A stretch of DNA of 42,907 bases, from NCBI GenBank assembly GCA_029862185.1, contig JAOTXX010000031.1, positions 1 through 42,907 of the forward strand, in the 5' to 3' direction. Shown here in pieces: positions 9,342 through 16,711 of the stretch. Source of the DNA: Myxococcales bacterium (GTDB taxonomy: Bacteria; Myxococcota_A; Polyangia; Polyangiales; Houyiibacteriaceae). The position numbers were made by a program, and so were the translations under genes. The notes below the pieces were generated by a model. It was not told where the DNA came from, searched no databases, and saw only the letters and a program-made list of their open reading frames with translations. Positions within the stretch are counted from its first letter, which is position 1; every line of letters starts with the position of its first letter.

Positions 9342-10851
9342 GGCCCGAGCGGGTTTCCCGCACGTCGGGGAACTCTTCGAGCGACCTTCCCTCAGTGCGA
9401 AACTCGTCGAGCGATTGCAGAAACCCGTGCGCGAGCTCCGGGTCGAACTGGCTCCCGCCGCAGCGATGGATCTCAGAGATGGCGATGTCGTGATGGAGCG
9501 CCTTTCGATAGGCGCGGTCACTCGTCATTGCATCATAGGTGTCTGCCACGGCGATGATGCGGGCGATTAGCGGCACGTCGGTGCCTCGAAGCCCGAGCGG
9601 GTAGCCGAGCCCGTCCCATCGCTCGTGGTGTAGGTGCACACCTGGGATGAGCGGATGCAGAAACTCGATGGGCTGCAGGATGTCACGCCCGTGCTCCGGG
9701 TGCTGCTTGAAGATCTCGTATTCCTGCTGCGAGAGCCTGCCAGGTTTGTTGAGGTTCATCACGCAACCGATCTTCCCGATGTCGTGCATCAGAGCGGACT
9801 GGCGAACGATTTCGATCTCGGCATCGCTCAGGCCGAGCTTGATCGCGAGAATCTGCGCATAAGCCGCAACCCGAGCCGAATGGCCCGCCGTGTAGCGATC
9901 CATCTTGTCGATCGCGCTCGCGAGCCCGCGAATCGTCTGCTTGAACGTGGCTTGAAGGTCCTCGTAAAGCCGCGCGTTCTCGATGGCCGCAGAGGCCCGG
10001 TCGGCCGTGGCGTGCAAAAGCTTGCGTTGGCCTTCGTCGAAACGCTTGCCCTTGGTGTAGCTGAGCGCGCAGAGAAAACCGATCGTGTCGCCGCGCGCGG
10101 TCAGCTGGGCCACCGCCAATGAGTGCGGCGGCGGCTCCTCTCCTGGCGCTTCGAAAAAGCGCCAGCACCGCTCGCCGTGCTCGAGGAGCGCGGGCGCATG
10201 GATGAAGTGCTCGTTCAACGCCTCGACGCTCAGGAAATCGGGCTCGCGCCGCAAGCGGAAGTTGGGGTTGAGCTCGGTATTGCGCCGGTAGAAGCTCCCA
10301 CCGCCGTCGCTCAGGAGAACCGTCACCACGTCGGAGTCCACTTCGTCGATGGCGGCGCGCGTCAGGGTGTGCACCACCTGCTCGAGCGAAAGGCTCGCGG
10401 CAATGGCTTCGCTCACTTTGTAGAGCGAGAGCGCCTCCTTGAGCCGGAAGTTCTCAGCCTGGAGGCGCTGCTTTTCGAGCCCACGTCGTATCGTGTGAAC
10501 GACCTCCTCGACCTTGAAGGGCTTGAGGACATAGTCGTATGCGCCCTGCTTCATCGCTTCAATGGCGGTTTCCACCGTCCCGAAGCCGGTCATGATGATC
10601 GTCACCACGTGAGGCGTGTGCTTGCGAATGGCGCCGAGTAGCTCGAGGCCACCCATGTTCGGCATCTTCAAGTCGCTCAGGACCAGGTCGAATCGGTCTC
10701 GCGAAAGCTCGACTAGGGCGCCGCTTCCGTCCTCCGCGGTGCGAACGTAGAAGCCCTCCATGGTCAGGAAGTCTGCGAGAATTTCCCGAATCACTTCCTC
10801 GTCGTCGACCACGAGGACCTTCGCGACGTCTTCGCCAGGCAGCTCGCTCAT
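9322..10851 (-). CDS. Response regulator with receiver, GAF and HD-GYP domains
   Basis: 509 aa. The receiver (1-125) has acidic residues in VVDDEEV, phosphorylatable Asp60 in LVLSDLKMP, the Thr/Ser switch in IMTGFGT and Lys110 in VLKPF. A short coiled coil leads to a GAF-like domain (about 150-310). The HD-GYP domain (about 318-500) carries HDIGKIG, a second His in KQHPEHG and HHERWDGLGYP, plus ARIIAVADTYDAMTSDRAYRKA, the c-di-GMP phosphodiesterase signature. GYP is kept, with the preceding residues GL in place of the usual GTGYP. It should hydrolyse c-di-GMP when phosphorylated by an unknown kinase. It is divergent from a CPBP protease gene. Confidence 0.93.
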   Translation of the reverse strand: MSELPGEDVAKVLVVDDEEVIREILADFLTMEGFYVRTAEDGSGALVELSRDRFDLVLSDLKMPNMGGLELLGAIRKHTPHVVTIIMTGFGTVETAIEAMKQGAYDYVLKPFKVEEVVHTIRRGLEKQRLQAENFRLKEALSLYKVSEAIAASLSLEQVVHTLTRAAIDEVDSDVVTVLLSDGGGSFYRRNTELNPNFRLRREPDFLSVEALNEHFIHAPALLEHGERCWRFFEAPGEEPPPHSLAVAQLTARGDTIGFLCALSYTKGKRFDEGQRKLLHATADRASAAIENARLYEDLQATFKQTIRGLASAIDKMDRYTAGHSARVAAYAQILAIKLGLSDAEIEIVRQSALMHDIGKIGCVMNLNKPGRLSQQEYEIFKQHPEHGRDILQPIEFLHPLIPGVHLHHERWDGLGYPLGLRGTDVPLIARIIAVADTYDAMTSDRAYRKALHHDIAISEIHRCGGSQFDPELAHGFLQSLDEFRTEGRSLEEFPDVRETRSGLMAPRT

Positions 10852-10867
10852 GCGCGTATGGCCATGG

Positions 10868-10897
10868 CTAGTACTCCGCCACGCGTTTTCCTGTCAA
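10868..10897 (-). promoter_or_regulatory. Promoter of the HD-GYP regulator
   Basis: Minus strand: perfect -35 TTGACA (10892-10897), an 18-nt spacer and TACTAG (10868-10873), 16 nt before the ATG. No clear Shine-Dalgarno sequence follows. Confidence 0.45.
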
Positions 10898-10910
10898 CTG
10901 ACTGTCTCGC

Positions 10911-10939
10911 TTGCATTGCGGTGTGCAGGACACTTTGAT
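10911..10939 (+). promoter_or_regulatory. Promoter of the CPBP protease gene
   Basis: Plus strand: TTGCAT (10911-10916), a 17-nt spacer and TTTGAT (10934-10939). It ends 15 nt before a TTG start codon at 10955 and lies back to back with the regulator promoter. Confidence 0.4.
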
Positions 10940-10954
10940 ACATCCCGCTCGACC

Positions 10955-11512
10955 TTGCCATCGCCAACTCCGATCACCAAGATCGCGCTGATTGTCTACG
11001 TTCCGTTGGCCTTGGTTGCGCTGGCCTGGGCCTGGCTCGGCGGCAATCGCCTCGCGTGGTCGCTCGACTCCCACTGGCTCTCGGCCTCGTACCCGGTTCG
11101 CCTGGCGCTATCTCTTGCACTGGGCCTAGCCGTAGCGCTCGTCGTCGTCGCCGCGACCCCGGCGCTGGTCAAACGAACCGCCTGGGCCCGCGAGCTTCAT
11201 TCGGAGCTCAAGGAGATCATCTCCCCACTCTCGTCGGCCGAGATCACCCTGCTCGCCCTCGCCTCCGGCATTGGTGAGGAGCTTTTCTTTCGCGGCGCGC
11301 TGCAGCCGGTCTTGGGCTTGCTTCTCACCTCACTGATCTTCGGCGCCCTTCACGTGGGGCCGAAGAAGGTTTTCTTGGCGTGGACCTTCTGGGCCTTCGT
11401 CATGGGGCTCCTCTTTGGTTCGATCTTCGAGTTGACCGGCGTGCTCTGGGGTCCGGTCCTGGCGCACGTTGGGATCAATCAGCGCAACATGACCTTCATT
11501 AGGCGACATTGA
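10955..11512 (+). CDS. CPBP-family intramembrane metalloprotease (CAAX protease-like)
   Basis: About 185 aa if it starts at the TTG at 10955, just after a promoter-like pair. The open frame continues upstream to 10760, but that part lies over the divergent gene's start and is not family-like. Membrane helices are visible in IALIVYVPLALVALAWAW, LALSLALGLAVALVVVAA, LLLTSLIFGALHVG and AFVMGLLFGSIFELTGVLW. The CPBP/Abi signature is present: GEELFFRGALQ (EExxxR), then FGALHVG and HVGINQRN with catalytic histidines. Related proteins cleave prenylated or other membrane substrates or act in bacteriocin immunity; the substrate is unknown. Start uncertain. Confidence 0.8.
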   Translation: MPSPTPITKIALIVYVPLALVALAWAWLGGNRLAWSLDSHWLSASYPVRLALSLALGLAVALVVVAATPALVKRTAWARELHSELKEIISPLSSAEITLLALASGIGEELFFRGALQPVLGLLLTSLIFGALHVGPKKVFLAWTFWAFVMGLLFGSIFELTGVLWGPVLAHVGINQRNMTFIRRH

Positions 11513-11523
11513 CGCCCGATTCG

Positions 11524-11543
11524 CCCCTCTCTACCCTGAGGGG
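11524..11543 (+). promoter_or_regulatory. Hairpin covering the ribosome binding site of the FHA-GGDEF gene
   Basis: CCCCTC (11524-11529), an 8-nt loop and GAGGGG (11538-11543). The right arm is the Shine-Dalgarno sequence (GAGGGGAG) of the GTG at 11550, so folding would hide it. It could also be the end of the upstream transcript, but no U-tract follows. Confidence 0.35.
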
Positions 11544-11549
11544 AGACGC

Positions 11550-12437
11550 GTGGACAGCGAGATCAAGACCAGGGTTGCCCCCTTTTCGGAGCCTCACATC
11601 ACGGCGGGAGCAGGTCAGGACTGCCTCGTGGTGATCTATGCGCCGAGTAGCAAGCAACTCGGAAAACGGTTTTCCCTGGTCGACGGTGAAGTCAGCATCG
11701 GTCGCGGCATCGACAATACGGTCATCCTCAACAGCGACAGTATTTCGCGGCGCCATGCGGGCATCGAAATCCGGGCCGGGGGCTACTACCTGATCGACCG
11801 GCATTCGACCAACGGAACCTACGTCAACGACGAGCTCGTACTGGACTGCCAGCTCCGTCGAGGCGACCAGATCAAAATCGGTGACACGATTCTGAAGTTC
11901 CTCAGCGGCGCCGACCTCGAGTCGCAGTATCACGAGACGATTTACAGGATGACCATCATGGATGGCCTCACGGGCATCCACAACAAGCGCTACCTCGTCG
12001 AGCAGCTCGATCGCGAGCTCTCGCGCGCAACCCGGCACGGCCGTCCACTGAGCGTCGTAATTTGCGACATCGACCACTTCAAGCTGGTTAACGACGAGTT
12101 CGGGCATCTGGCCGGAGACTACGTGCTGAAGGAAGTCGCGCAGCTCGCGAAGAGCCGCATCCGCCCCGATGATGTCATCGCGCGATACGGTGGCGAAGAG
12201 ATCGCGATCATTTTGCCCGAGACCGAGCTTGCCGGCGGCGTTCGAATCGCCGACGAGCTTCGCAAGATGATCGACGACGAGACCTTTGTCTTCGAGGACG
12301 AGCACATCGATGTCACGATTTCCTGCGGTGTCGCGCAGCTTCAGCCGGGCTGGCGCGCGTACGAATTCGTTCGCGCAGCCGATACGCAGCTCTACGAAGC
12401 AAAGCGCGCCGGCCGCAACTGCGTCTGCCCGAGCTAG
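11550..12437 (+). CDS. FHA-GGDEF diguanylate cyclase
   Basis: 295 aa. It makes c-di-GMP from two GTP. The FHA domain (about 30-115) shows the phosphothreonine-binding pattern GEVSIGRGIDNTV, SISRRHAGIEI and HSTNGTYVN, so a phosphorylated partner probably tethers or activates it. The GGDEF domain (about 130-290) has DGLTGIHNKRYL, CDIDHFKLVNDEFGH and an active RYGGEEIAI (about 212-220). An RxxD inhibitory site (RPDD) lies five residues before GGEE, so product feedback is expected. The GTG start has a strong Shine-Dalgarno sequence inside a hairpin. No membrane segment is seen, so it should be cytoplasmic. The opposing HD-GYP gene nearby could remove the same messenger. Confidence 0.93.
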   Translation: MDSEIKTRVAPFSEPHITAGAGQDCLVVIYAPSSKQLGKRFSLVDGEVSIGRGIDNTVILNSDSISRRHAGIEIRAGGYYLIDRHSTNGTYVNDELVLDCQLRRGDQIKIGDTILKFLSGADLESQYHETIYRMTIMDGLTGIHNKRYLVEQLDRELSRATRHGRPLSVVICDIDHFKLVNDEFGHLAGDYVLKEVAQLAKSRIRPDDVIARYGGEEIAIILPETELAGGVRIADELRKMIDDETFVFEDEHIDVTISCGVAQLQPGWRAYEFVRAADTQLYEAKRAGRNCVCPS

Positions 12438-12460
12438 TCAATCGCGCCCCGAAGTCGTGC

Positions 12461-12466
12461 TAGGCT
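12461..12466 (+). promoter_or_regulatory. -10 hexamer of moeA, leaderless layout
   Basis: GCTAGGCTCAC precedes the moeA ATG; TAGGCT ends exactly 9 nt before it, as upstream of spp (1112-1117). No Shine-Dalgarno sequence and only a poor -35 are present. Confidence 0.4.
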
Positions 12467-12475
12467 CACCGTCGC

Positions 12476-13723
12476 ATGCGATCGATCGCAGAGGCCCTCG
12501 CTTCGATGCTGCCGGCGTTTGCGCCGCTCGGAGAGGAAGAGGTGCATCTGACCGAAGCCTCCGGGCGCTACCTTTCGCGGAAGGTGAGGGCTCGCTTCGA
12601 TTCACCCCCCTTCGACAACAGCGCGATGGACGGATACGCCGTTCGCGCGAGCGACGTCGCGTTGGCAGGCCCCGATCACGCCGTGGAGCTTCCGGTTCGC
12701 GGCGAATCCCGCGCCGGGGCACCTCTCGCTGGGCCGCTCGAGCCGGGTGCGGCCTGCCGCATTTTCACCGGCGCGCCGATGCCCGCGGACGCGGACGCAG
12801 TCGTTATTCAAGAAGACACCGAGCGTATCGGTGACCGCGTGCAGATTCGTGAGGCGTCGCCCAAATCGAAGCACGTGCGCGCCCAGGGCAGCGACGTCTC
12901 GCGCGGCGCATTGCTTCTGCGTCCGGGTGACCGCCTATGGCCGGGCGAAATCGGGCTCCTCGCGAGCCAAAACATCGACCGCGTCCGGGTGTATCGACGG
13001 CCCGAGGTGGCTCTTCTTTCGACCGGCGACGAGCTGCGCGCGCTCGGCGAAGACCTCGGTCCCGGCGCGATCGTCAACTCCAACGTCTATGTGTTGACCG
13101 AGATGCTGCGCGCCCTGGGCGTCGTTGCAGTGACCCTCCCCGCTGCGCCCGATAGCCTTCCCGCGATCGAAGCGGCGCTCCGAAAGGCGCTCGAGTCCGA
13201 CGTCGTCATCACCATGGGCGGTGTGTCGGTGGGCGCCTACGACTTCGTGCACGAAGCGTTCGTGAACGTGGGGATCGAGCCCGGATTCTGGAAAGTCCGC
13301 ATCAAGCCCGGCAAGCCCCTGGCCTTTGCCCAATTCGAGGGCAAGCCCGTCATCGGCATCCCGGGCAACCCGATCAGCGCGATGGTCACCTTCGAAATCC
13401 TGGTCGCCCCCTGCCTTCGAAAGATGCTCGGCGACCCTCGGCCGCATCCGCAGCCGGTCCTCGCCCGGCTCCGCGATTCCTATCGCCGGCGTCCGGGCCG
13501 CGTCGAAATCGCGCGCGCGACCGCCTCGCGCGAGGGCGACGAAATCGTCGTGGCGCTCCACGACCGCCAGGGCTCGGGCTCCCTGCCTTCGTTCGTGGGC
13601 ATCAACGCCCTGGTCATTCTGCCCTCCGACAAGGCTGAGCTGGCCGCTGGCGAGCAGGTCGAGGCGCTCCTTTGGGGCCCCGGATTGATGTCGGATCGCA
13701 CTATATTCGACGTCATCGACTAG
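12476..13723 (+). CDS. moeA: Molybdopterin molybdenumtransferase
   Basis: 415 aa, the usual length. MoeA inserts molybdate into adenylylated molybdopterin, the last general step of molybdenum cofactor synthesis. Recognisable family segments are DSPPFDNSAMDGYAV (about 42-56), FTGAPMPADADAVV, ALLSTGDELR and VITMGGVSVGAYDFV in the MPT-binding domain, KPGKPLAFAQF and GIPGNPISAMVTFE. The C-terminal domain IV follows. The start matches the family and comes 9 nt after a TAGGCT hexamer with no ribosome binding site. No other molybdenum cofactor gene lies in the window. Confidence 0.95.
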   Translation: MRSIAEALASMLPAFAPLGEEEVHLTEASGRYLSRKVRARFDSPPFDNSAMDGYAVRASDVALAGPDHAVELPVRGESRAGAPLAGPLEPGAACRIFTGAPMPADADAVVIQEDTERIGDRVQIREASPKSKHVRAQGSDVSRGALLLRPGDRLWPGEIGLLASQNIDRVRVYRRPEVALLSTGDELRALGEDLGPGAIVNSNVYVLTEMLRALGVVAVTLPAAPDSLPAIEAALRKALESDVVITMGGVSVGAYDFVHEAFVNVGIEPGFWKVRIKPGKPLAFAQFEGKPVIGIPGNPISAMVTFEILVAPCLRKMLGDPRPHPQPVLARLRDSYRRRPGRVEIARATASREGDEIVVALHDRQGSGSLPSFVGINALVILPSDKAELAAGEQVEALLWGPGLMSDRTIFDVID

Positions 13724-13763
13724 CTCTTTCCTGTTTGATTTCGTCTGTTTGTGGGTTCGCTTC

Positions 13764-13791
13764 TTGACTAGAGACCGGCCGTCACTATTAT
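13764..13791 (+). promoter_or_regulatory. Promoter of dksA
   Basis: TTGACT (13764-13769), a 16-nt spacer and TATTAT (13786-13791): the best sigma-70-type match in the window. The ATG is 27 nt downstream, behind a GGGGG Shine-Dalgarno sequence. Confidence 0.6.
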
Positions 13792-13818
13792 CGCGCTCCC
13801 TCAAAGGGGGTCAGACGA

Positions 13819-14181
13819 ATGAAGAAGACCGAGCTGAAGAGATTTCGGGCCAACCTAGAAGAGAAGCGGGACGCGGTCATCCGCCGTGCACGCGAAACGA
13901 TGGATCAGGACATGACCCTCGATGCGTCCGAGCTTCCCGACGAAATGGACCTCGCATCGAGCGAATACATGCAGTCGTTCACTTTCCGCCTCCGGGGCCG
14001 TGAGCGCGTCTTCCTTCAGAAGATCGAGAAGGCCCTCAAGAAGCTCGACGAAGGCACCTTCGGCGTCTGCGAGGATTGCGAAGATCCGATCAGTATCAAG
14101 CGCCTCGAAGCACGTCCCGAAACCGAGCTCTGCATCCGCTGCAAGGAGGACGAGGAGCGGATGGAGCGCGACTTCGCGTAG
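13819..14181 (+). CDS. dksA: DksA/TraR-family RNA polymerase-binding transcription factor
   Basis: 120 aa, somewhat shorter than E. coli DksA (151 aa). DksA binds the RNA polymerase secondary channel and, with ppGpp, adjusts rRNA and stress promoters. A long helix-rich N-terminal half ends in the coiled-coil tip motif DxxDxA (Asp41, Asp44, Ala46 in DEMDLASS), the residues needed for activity in DksA. The C4 zinc finger is Cys84, Cys87, Cys105 and Cys108 in VCEDCEDP and CIRCKED. The ATG is preceded by a GGGGG ribosome binding site and a strong promoter. It converges on the DUF3422 gene with an 11-bp gap. Confidence 0.92.
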   Translation: MKKTELKRFRANLEEKRDAVIRRARETMDQDMTLDASELPDEMDLASSEYMQSFTFRLRGRERVFLQKIEKALKKLDEGTFGVCEDCEDPISIKRLEARPETELCIRCKEDEERMERDFA

Positions 14182-14192
14182 TCCCCGCGCCT

Positions 14193-15482
14193 TTACTCGT
14201 CTAGTTGGACCCGGCGTTTGACGCTGTGGATGACCCGCCAGACCAGGACCATGACGATCGGCACCGCGATGGCAAAGCCGATCTTCTTGTTCACGTGAAG
14301 GCCTGCGGAGGCAAGCCCTTCGTAGATGTAGCCGAGCAAGCCCATCAAGTAGTAGGTGATCGCGACGATCGAGATCCCCTCGACTGCCTGCTGGAGGCGA
14401 AGCTGAACCTCGCTTCGCCGGTTCATCGAGCTCAAGAGCTCCCGGTTCTGCCCCTGGATTGCGAGCTCGATGCGGGTGCGCAAGAGGTCGCTGGCATGTC
14501 CAATGCGGGCCGACAGGCCCTCTAGTCGATCGCGAATCGCATTGCAGGTGCGCATCCCGGGCGCCAGGCGCCGCTCGATGAAGAGCTTGACCGGCTGCAG
14601 CCCGGGGATCTTCTCTTCGCCGAGCTCGCCAAGGCGTTCGCGAACCAGGTCGTAATAGGCATTCGTCGCCGCAAACCGATAGGTCGTGTCCGAACGGTGC
14701 CGCTCCACGCGGGCTGCCAGGTTCGAAAGCCTGCCTAGCAAAGCCTGCTGCCCCGGCTCGTCTTGCTCTTGGGCCAACTCCTGATTGATCCACGCGAGCT
14801 CCGCCTCCATGGCGGTGACTTCGGGGCCAATCCTGCGCGCCACCGGCAGCCCGAGGAGCGCCATCAGACGATAGGTTTCGACCTCGAGCACACGCTGCAC
14901 CAGCCGTCCCGCCTGAAGAGGGGTCAGATCGCGCGCGTGAAGCACGATGCGCCCGAAGCCATCGGAATGAAGCCGGAAGTTGCTGTAGAGGTAGGCCGTG
15001 CCCTGCCGCACGACACCACCTCGAAGCGACTGCTTTTCGAAGTACTGCTCGAGATCGGCAGCATCGAGGGCGCCGTCGGCACAGCTGAACGCGAGATGTA
15101 GCGCCGTAGTCACCCTGCCGGGCATCTTCCCGAGCCAATCACGGGGGATGTGCGTCAGCGCCGCGGGCTGTCGAAGCGGGTCACCCAGCACTCTGTGGAT
15201 GAACGTATAAGTCGAGAACTCCGTGTGCCTTTCCCAGCGAAGCTCGAACCCTTCGAACGTTTGATACAGGCAGGAAGCGTTCTCAGAGGGCGGGTTCGCC
15301 CCGAACTGACCGCAAAGCTCCGCCAAGTGCACGTGCTCCGCGCCACGCTCATTCGGGTCGATTTGAACCGCGATGTGACTAATCGTGCATGGCGTATCGA
15401 CCAGCGGCGAGGGACGGCTGTGAAGCTCCTCGTAGAGCTCGTCACGGGCGGGGTGGACTTCGAGGAGGTTGTCGCTTGGCAC
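14193..15482 (-). CDS. DUF3422-family membrane protein
   Basis: 429 aa from a GTG at 15482. Family marks are YEELHSRPSPLV at the N-terminus, a central LxxLxxRVE helix region and RFAATNAYYDLVRERL, followed by ELGEEKIPGLQ and FIERRLAPGMRTC. The C-terminus has two membrane helices (about 365-385 IVAITYYLMGLLGYIYEGL and 395-415 IGFAIAVPIVMVLVWRVI). The domain has no established function; the large soluble part probably faces the cytoplasm, anchored by the C-terminal hairpin. A degenerate hexamer array (15528-15605) lies about 45 bp upstream of its start. Confidence 0.88.
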   Translation of the reverse strand: MPSDNLLEVHPARDELYEELHSRPSPLVDTPCTISHIAVQIDPNERGAEHVHLAELCGQFGANPPSENASCLYQTFEGFELRWERHTEFSTYTFIHRVLGDPLRQPAALTHIPRDWLGKMPGRVTTALHLAFSCADGALDAADLEQYFEKQSLRGGVVRQGTAYLYSNFRLHSDGFGRIVLHARDLTPLQAGRLVQRVLEVETYRLMALLGLPVARRIGPEVTAMEAELAWINQELAQEQDEPGQQALLGRLSNLAARVERHRSDTTYRFAATNAYYDLVRERLGELGEEKIPGLQPVKLFIERRLAPGMRTCNAIRDRLEGLSARIGHASDLLRTRIELAIQGQNRELLSSMNRRSEVQLRLQQAVEGISIVAITYYLMGLLGYIYEGLASAGLHVNKKIGFAIAVPIVMVLVWRVIHSVKRRVQLDE

Positions 15483-15821
15483 GGGGGGCAGCTTGGGGGG
15501 AGGCGCGTGCCCGGGTCAACTGCCTGGGTCAGTGCCAGCGCCGGCGTCAGTGCCAGCGTGAGTGACGGTGCCAGCGCCAATGCCAGTGTCGGCGAAGGCG
15601 CCGGCGTTCTCCCCCTCGAGAAACCTAAGCGCACATCTTGCGCCGCTCCCCCTCGATCCGAGAAAAGCGCAATCGTTCCCGGACGCGATCTCGATGGGCG
15701 CCGCGCAACCCTTGCGCACCCAAGATCCGTAAAGAATTACGTATAGTCAGAGGATTCATGACGACCCAGCTTGTTTTTGAAGCCGGCGCAAAGTCGCGTC
15801 GGTCGAACCGGGGAGGTCGTG
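15483..15821. other. Intergenic region between the DUF3422 gene and the first MRYLFG lipoprotein gene
   Basis: 339 bp without a convincing gene. It holds a 78-bp degenerate hexamer array (15528-15605). A -10-like TATAGT sits at 15742-15747 with no -35 at proper distance; the TTGCGC at 15712 is 24 nt away. The 3' end is a Shine-Dalgarno leader shared with the next lipoprotein gene. Short open frames here have no homology that I recognise. Confidence 0.5.
15528..15605. repeat. Degenerate hexamer array (13 units)
   Basis: 78 bp made of 13 six-base units such as GTCAGT, GCCAGC, GCCGGC and GTGAGT. On the minus strand the consensus is RCTGRC. The same hexamers form arrays at 26947-26970, 27155-27196 and 42719-42754. 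Units vary too much for a simple recent slippage tract, and no spacers are present. Confidence 0.65.
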
Positions 15822-16622
15822 ATGCGCTACTTGTTTGGAATCATTTGTGTGTGCTCACTCGGCGTGCTGCCGATACTCGGCTGTAGCGAAACGACCGGTG
15901 ACGGTGGCGCCGGAGGCGACGCGGGTGCGGGCGGCAGCGCGGGGAGCGGCGGAGCGGGCGGCGATAGCCTGACGTACGTCATCAGATTCACCGGACTGGA
16001 ACCCGACGGATCTGTCGTTGGCGTCGAGGGCGTAGAGCTCTGCGAGGCGGACACCGACAACTGTGCCCTGAGCAACGTGCTTGGCACCGCTACACTCGTC
16101 TTGCCGGCCGACCAAGAAATTCTGCTCACGGCCGAGAAGGAAGGATACGGCAAATGGCTGACGGCTGACGTGAGCGATGAGGATGCTGAGGCAAGCACTA
16201 CCCGACGGATTTACACCGACGCGCAGCTCGAGGCCGTCGCCAGTCAACTGAACACGGCATACCCGTGGACAGACGGCATCGTTGGACTCGTCAAGAACCC
16301 AAGCGAGACCGAAGGCCTGACGTTCGCGCCTGCGGGTTCGACCGCCGGCGCGGTGGGTGAATCGTTCTACTACGACTCGGCGACGGAGGAGTATCGCGCC
16401 GACCTCGTTGCAGGGACCGCCGTGGAAACCAACTGGTATCTTCCCCTCGGGGCAGGGGGCTTCACGGAGGTCACGCCCGGGGAGCAGCAGTTCGAGTTCG
16501 GTGGAACGGCCGGCAATTGCGTAGCCTCATGGGCCTGGCCCGGCGACACCGCGAACACGATCCGAGTACCGGTCCGTGAGGGCTACCGGACGTACGGCAG
16601 CATGATCTGCACAGCGCAGTAG
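15822..16622 (+). CDS. Lipoprotein with Gly-rich linker and a beta-sandwich-like domain
   Basis: 266 aa. The signal peptide starts MRYLFGIICVCSLG and has a lipobox at LPILGC (Cys21). A Gly/Ala-rich linker (about 27-48) would hold the domain away from the membrane. The next part, VEGVELCEADTDNCALS, then TATLVLPADQEILLTAEKEG, resembles carboxypeptidase-regulatory-like folds in surface proteins, but I cannot name a family with confidence. The remainder is Asp/Glu-rich with few Lys. The start is set by a strong GGGAGG site; 29 bases around the start are nearly identical to those of the next gene. A perfect 10-bp hairpin follows the stop. Confidence 0.7.
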   Translation: MRYLFGIICVCSLGVLPILGCSETTGDGGAGGDAGAGGSAGSGGAGGDSLTYVIRFTGLEPDGSVVGVEGVELCEADTDNCALSNVLGTATLVLPADQEILLTAEKEGYGKWLTADVSDEDAEASTTRRIYTDAQLEAVASQLNTAYPWTDGIVGLVKNPSETEGLTFAPAGSTAGAVGESFYYDSATEEYRADLVAGTAVETNWYLPLGAGGFTEVTPGEQQFEFGGTAGNCVASWAWPGDTANTIRVPVREGYRTYGSMICTAQ

Positions 16623-16656
16623 TGCCGCCGAGGCGTTGAACCGTTGGTAACCAAGG

Positions 16657-16690
16657 ACGGCGACCCTCAGATCACGCGGCGGGTCGCCGT
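16657..16690. terminator. Perfect 10-bp stem-loop between the two lipoprotein genes
   Basis: ACGGCGACCC (16657-16666), a 14-nt loop and GGGTCGCCGT (16681-16690), then TCTGC. It lacks a true U-run, so it may be a weak terminator, an mRNA stabiliser or an operator. An 11-nt palindrome, TTGGTAACCAA, lies just upstream at 16644-16654. Confidence 0.4.
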
Positions 16691-16711
16691 TCTGCAGACT
16701 GGGAGGTCGTA

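Noticed and set aside
10760-10954. Upstream extension of the CPBP protease frame
   Set aside because: It reads over the start of the divergent regulator and both promoters and adds no family sequence.
15528-15605. Possible CRISPR array
   Set aside because: Units are six bases and degenerate, without spacers or long repeats, and no cas gene is present.
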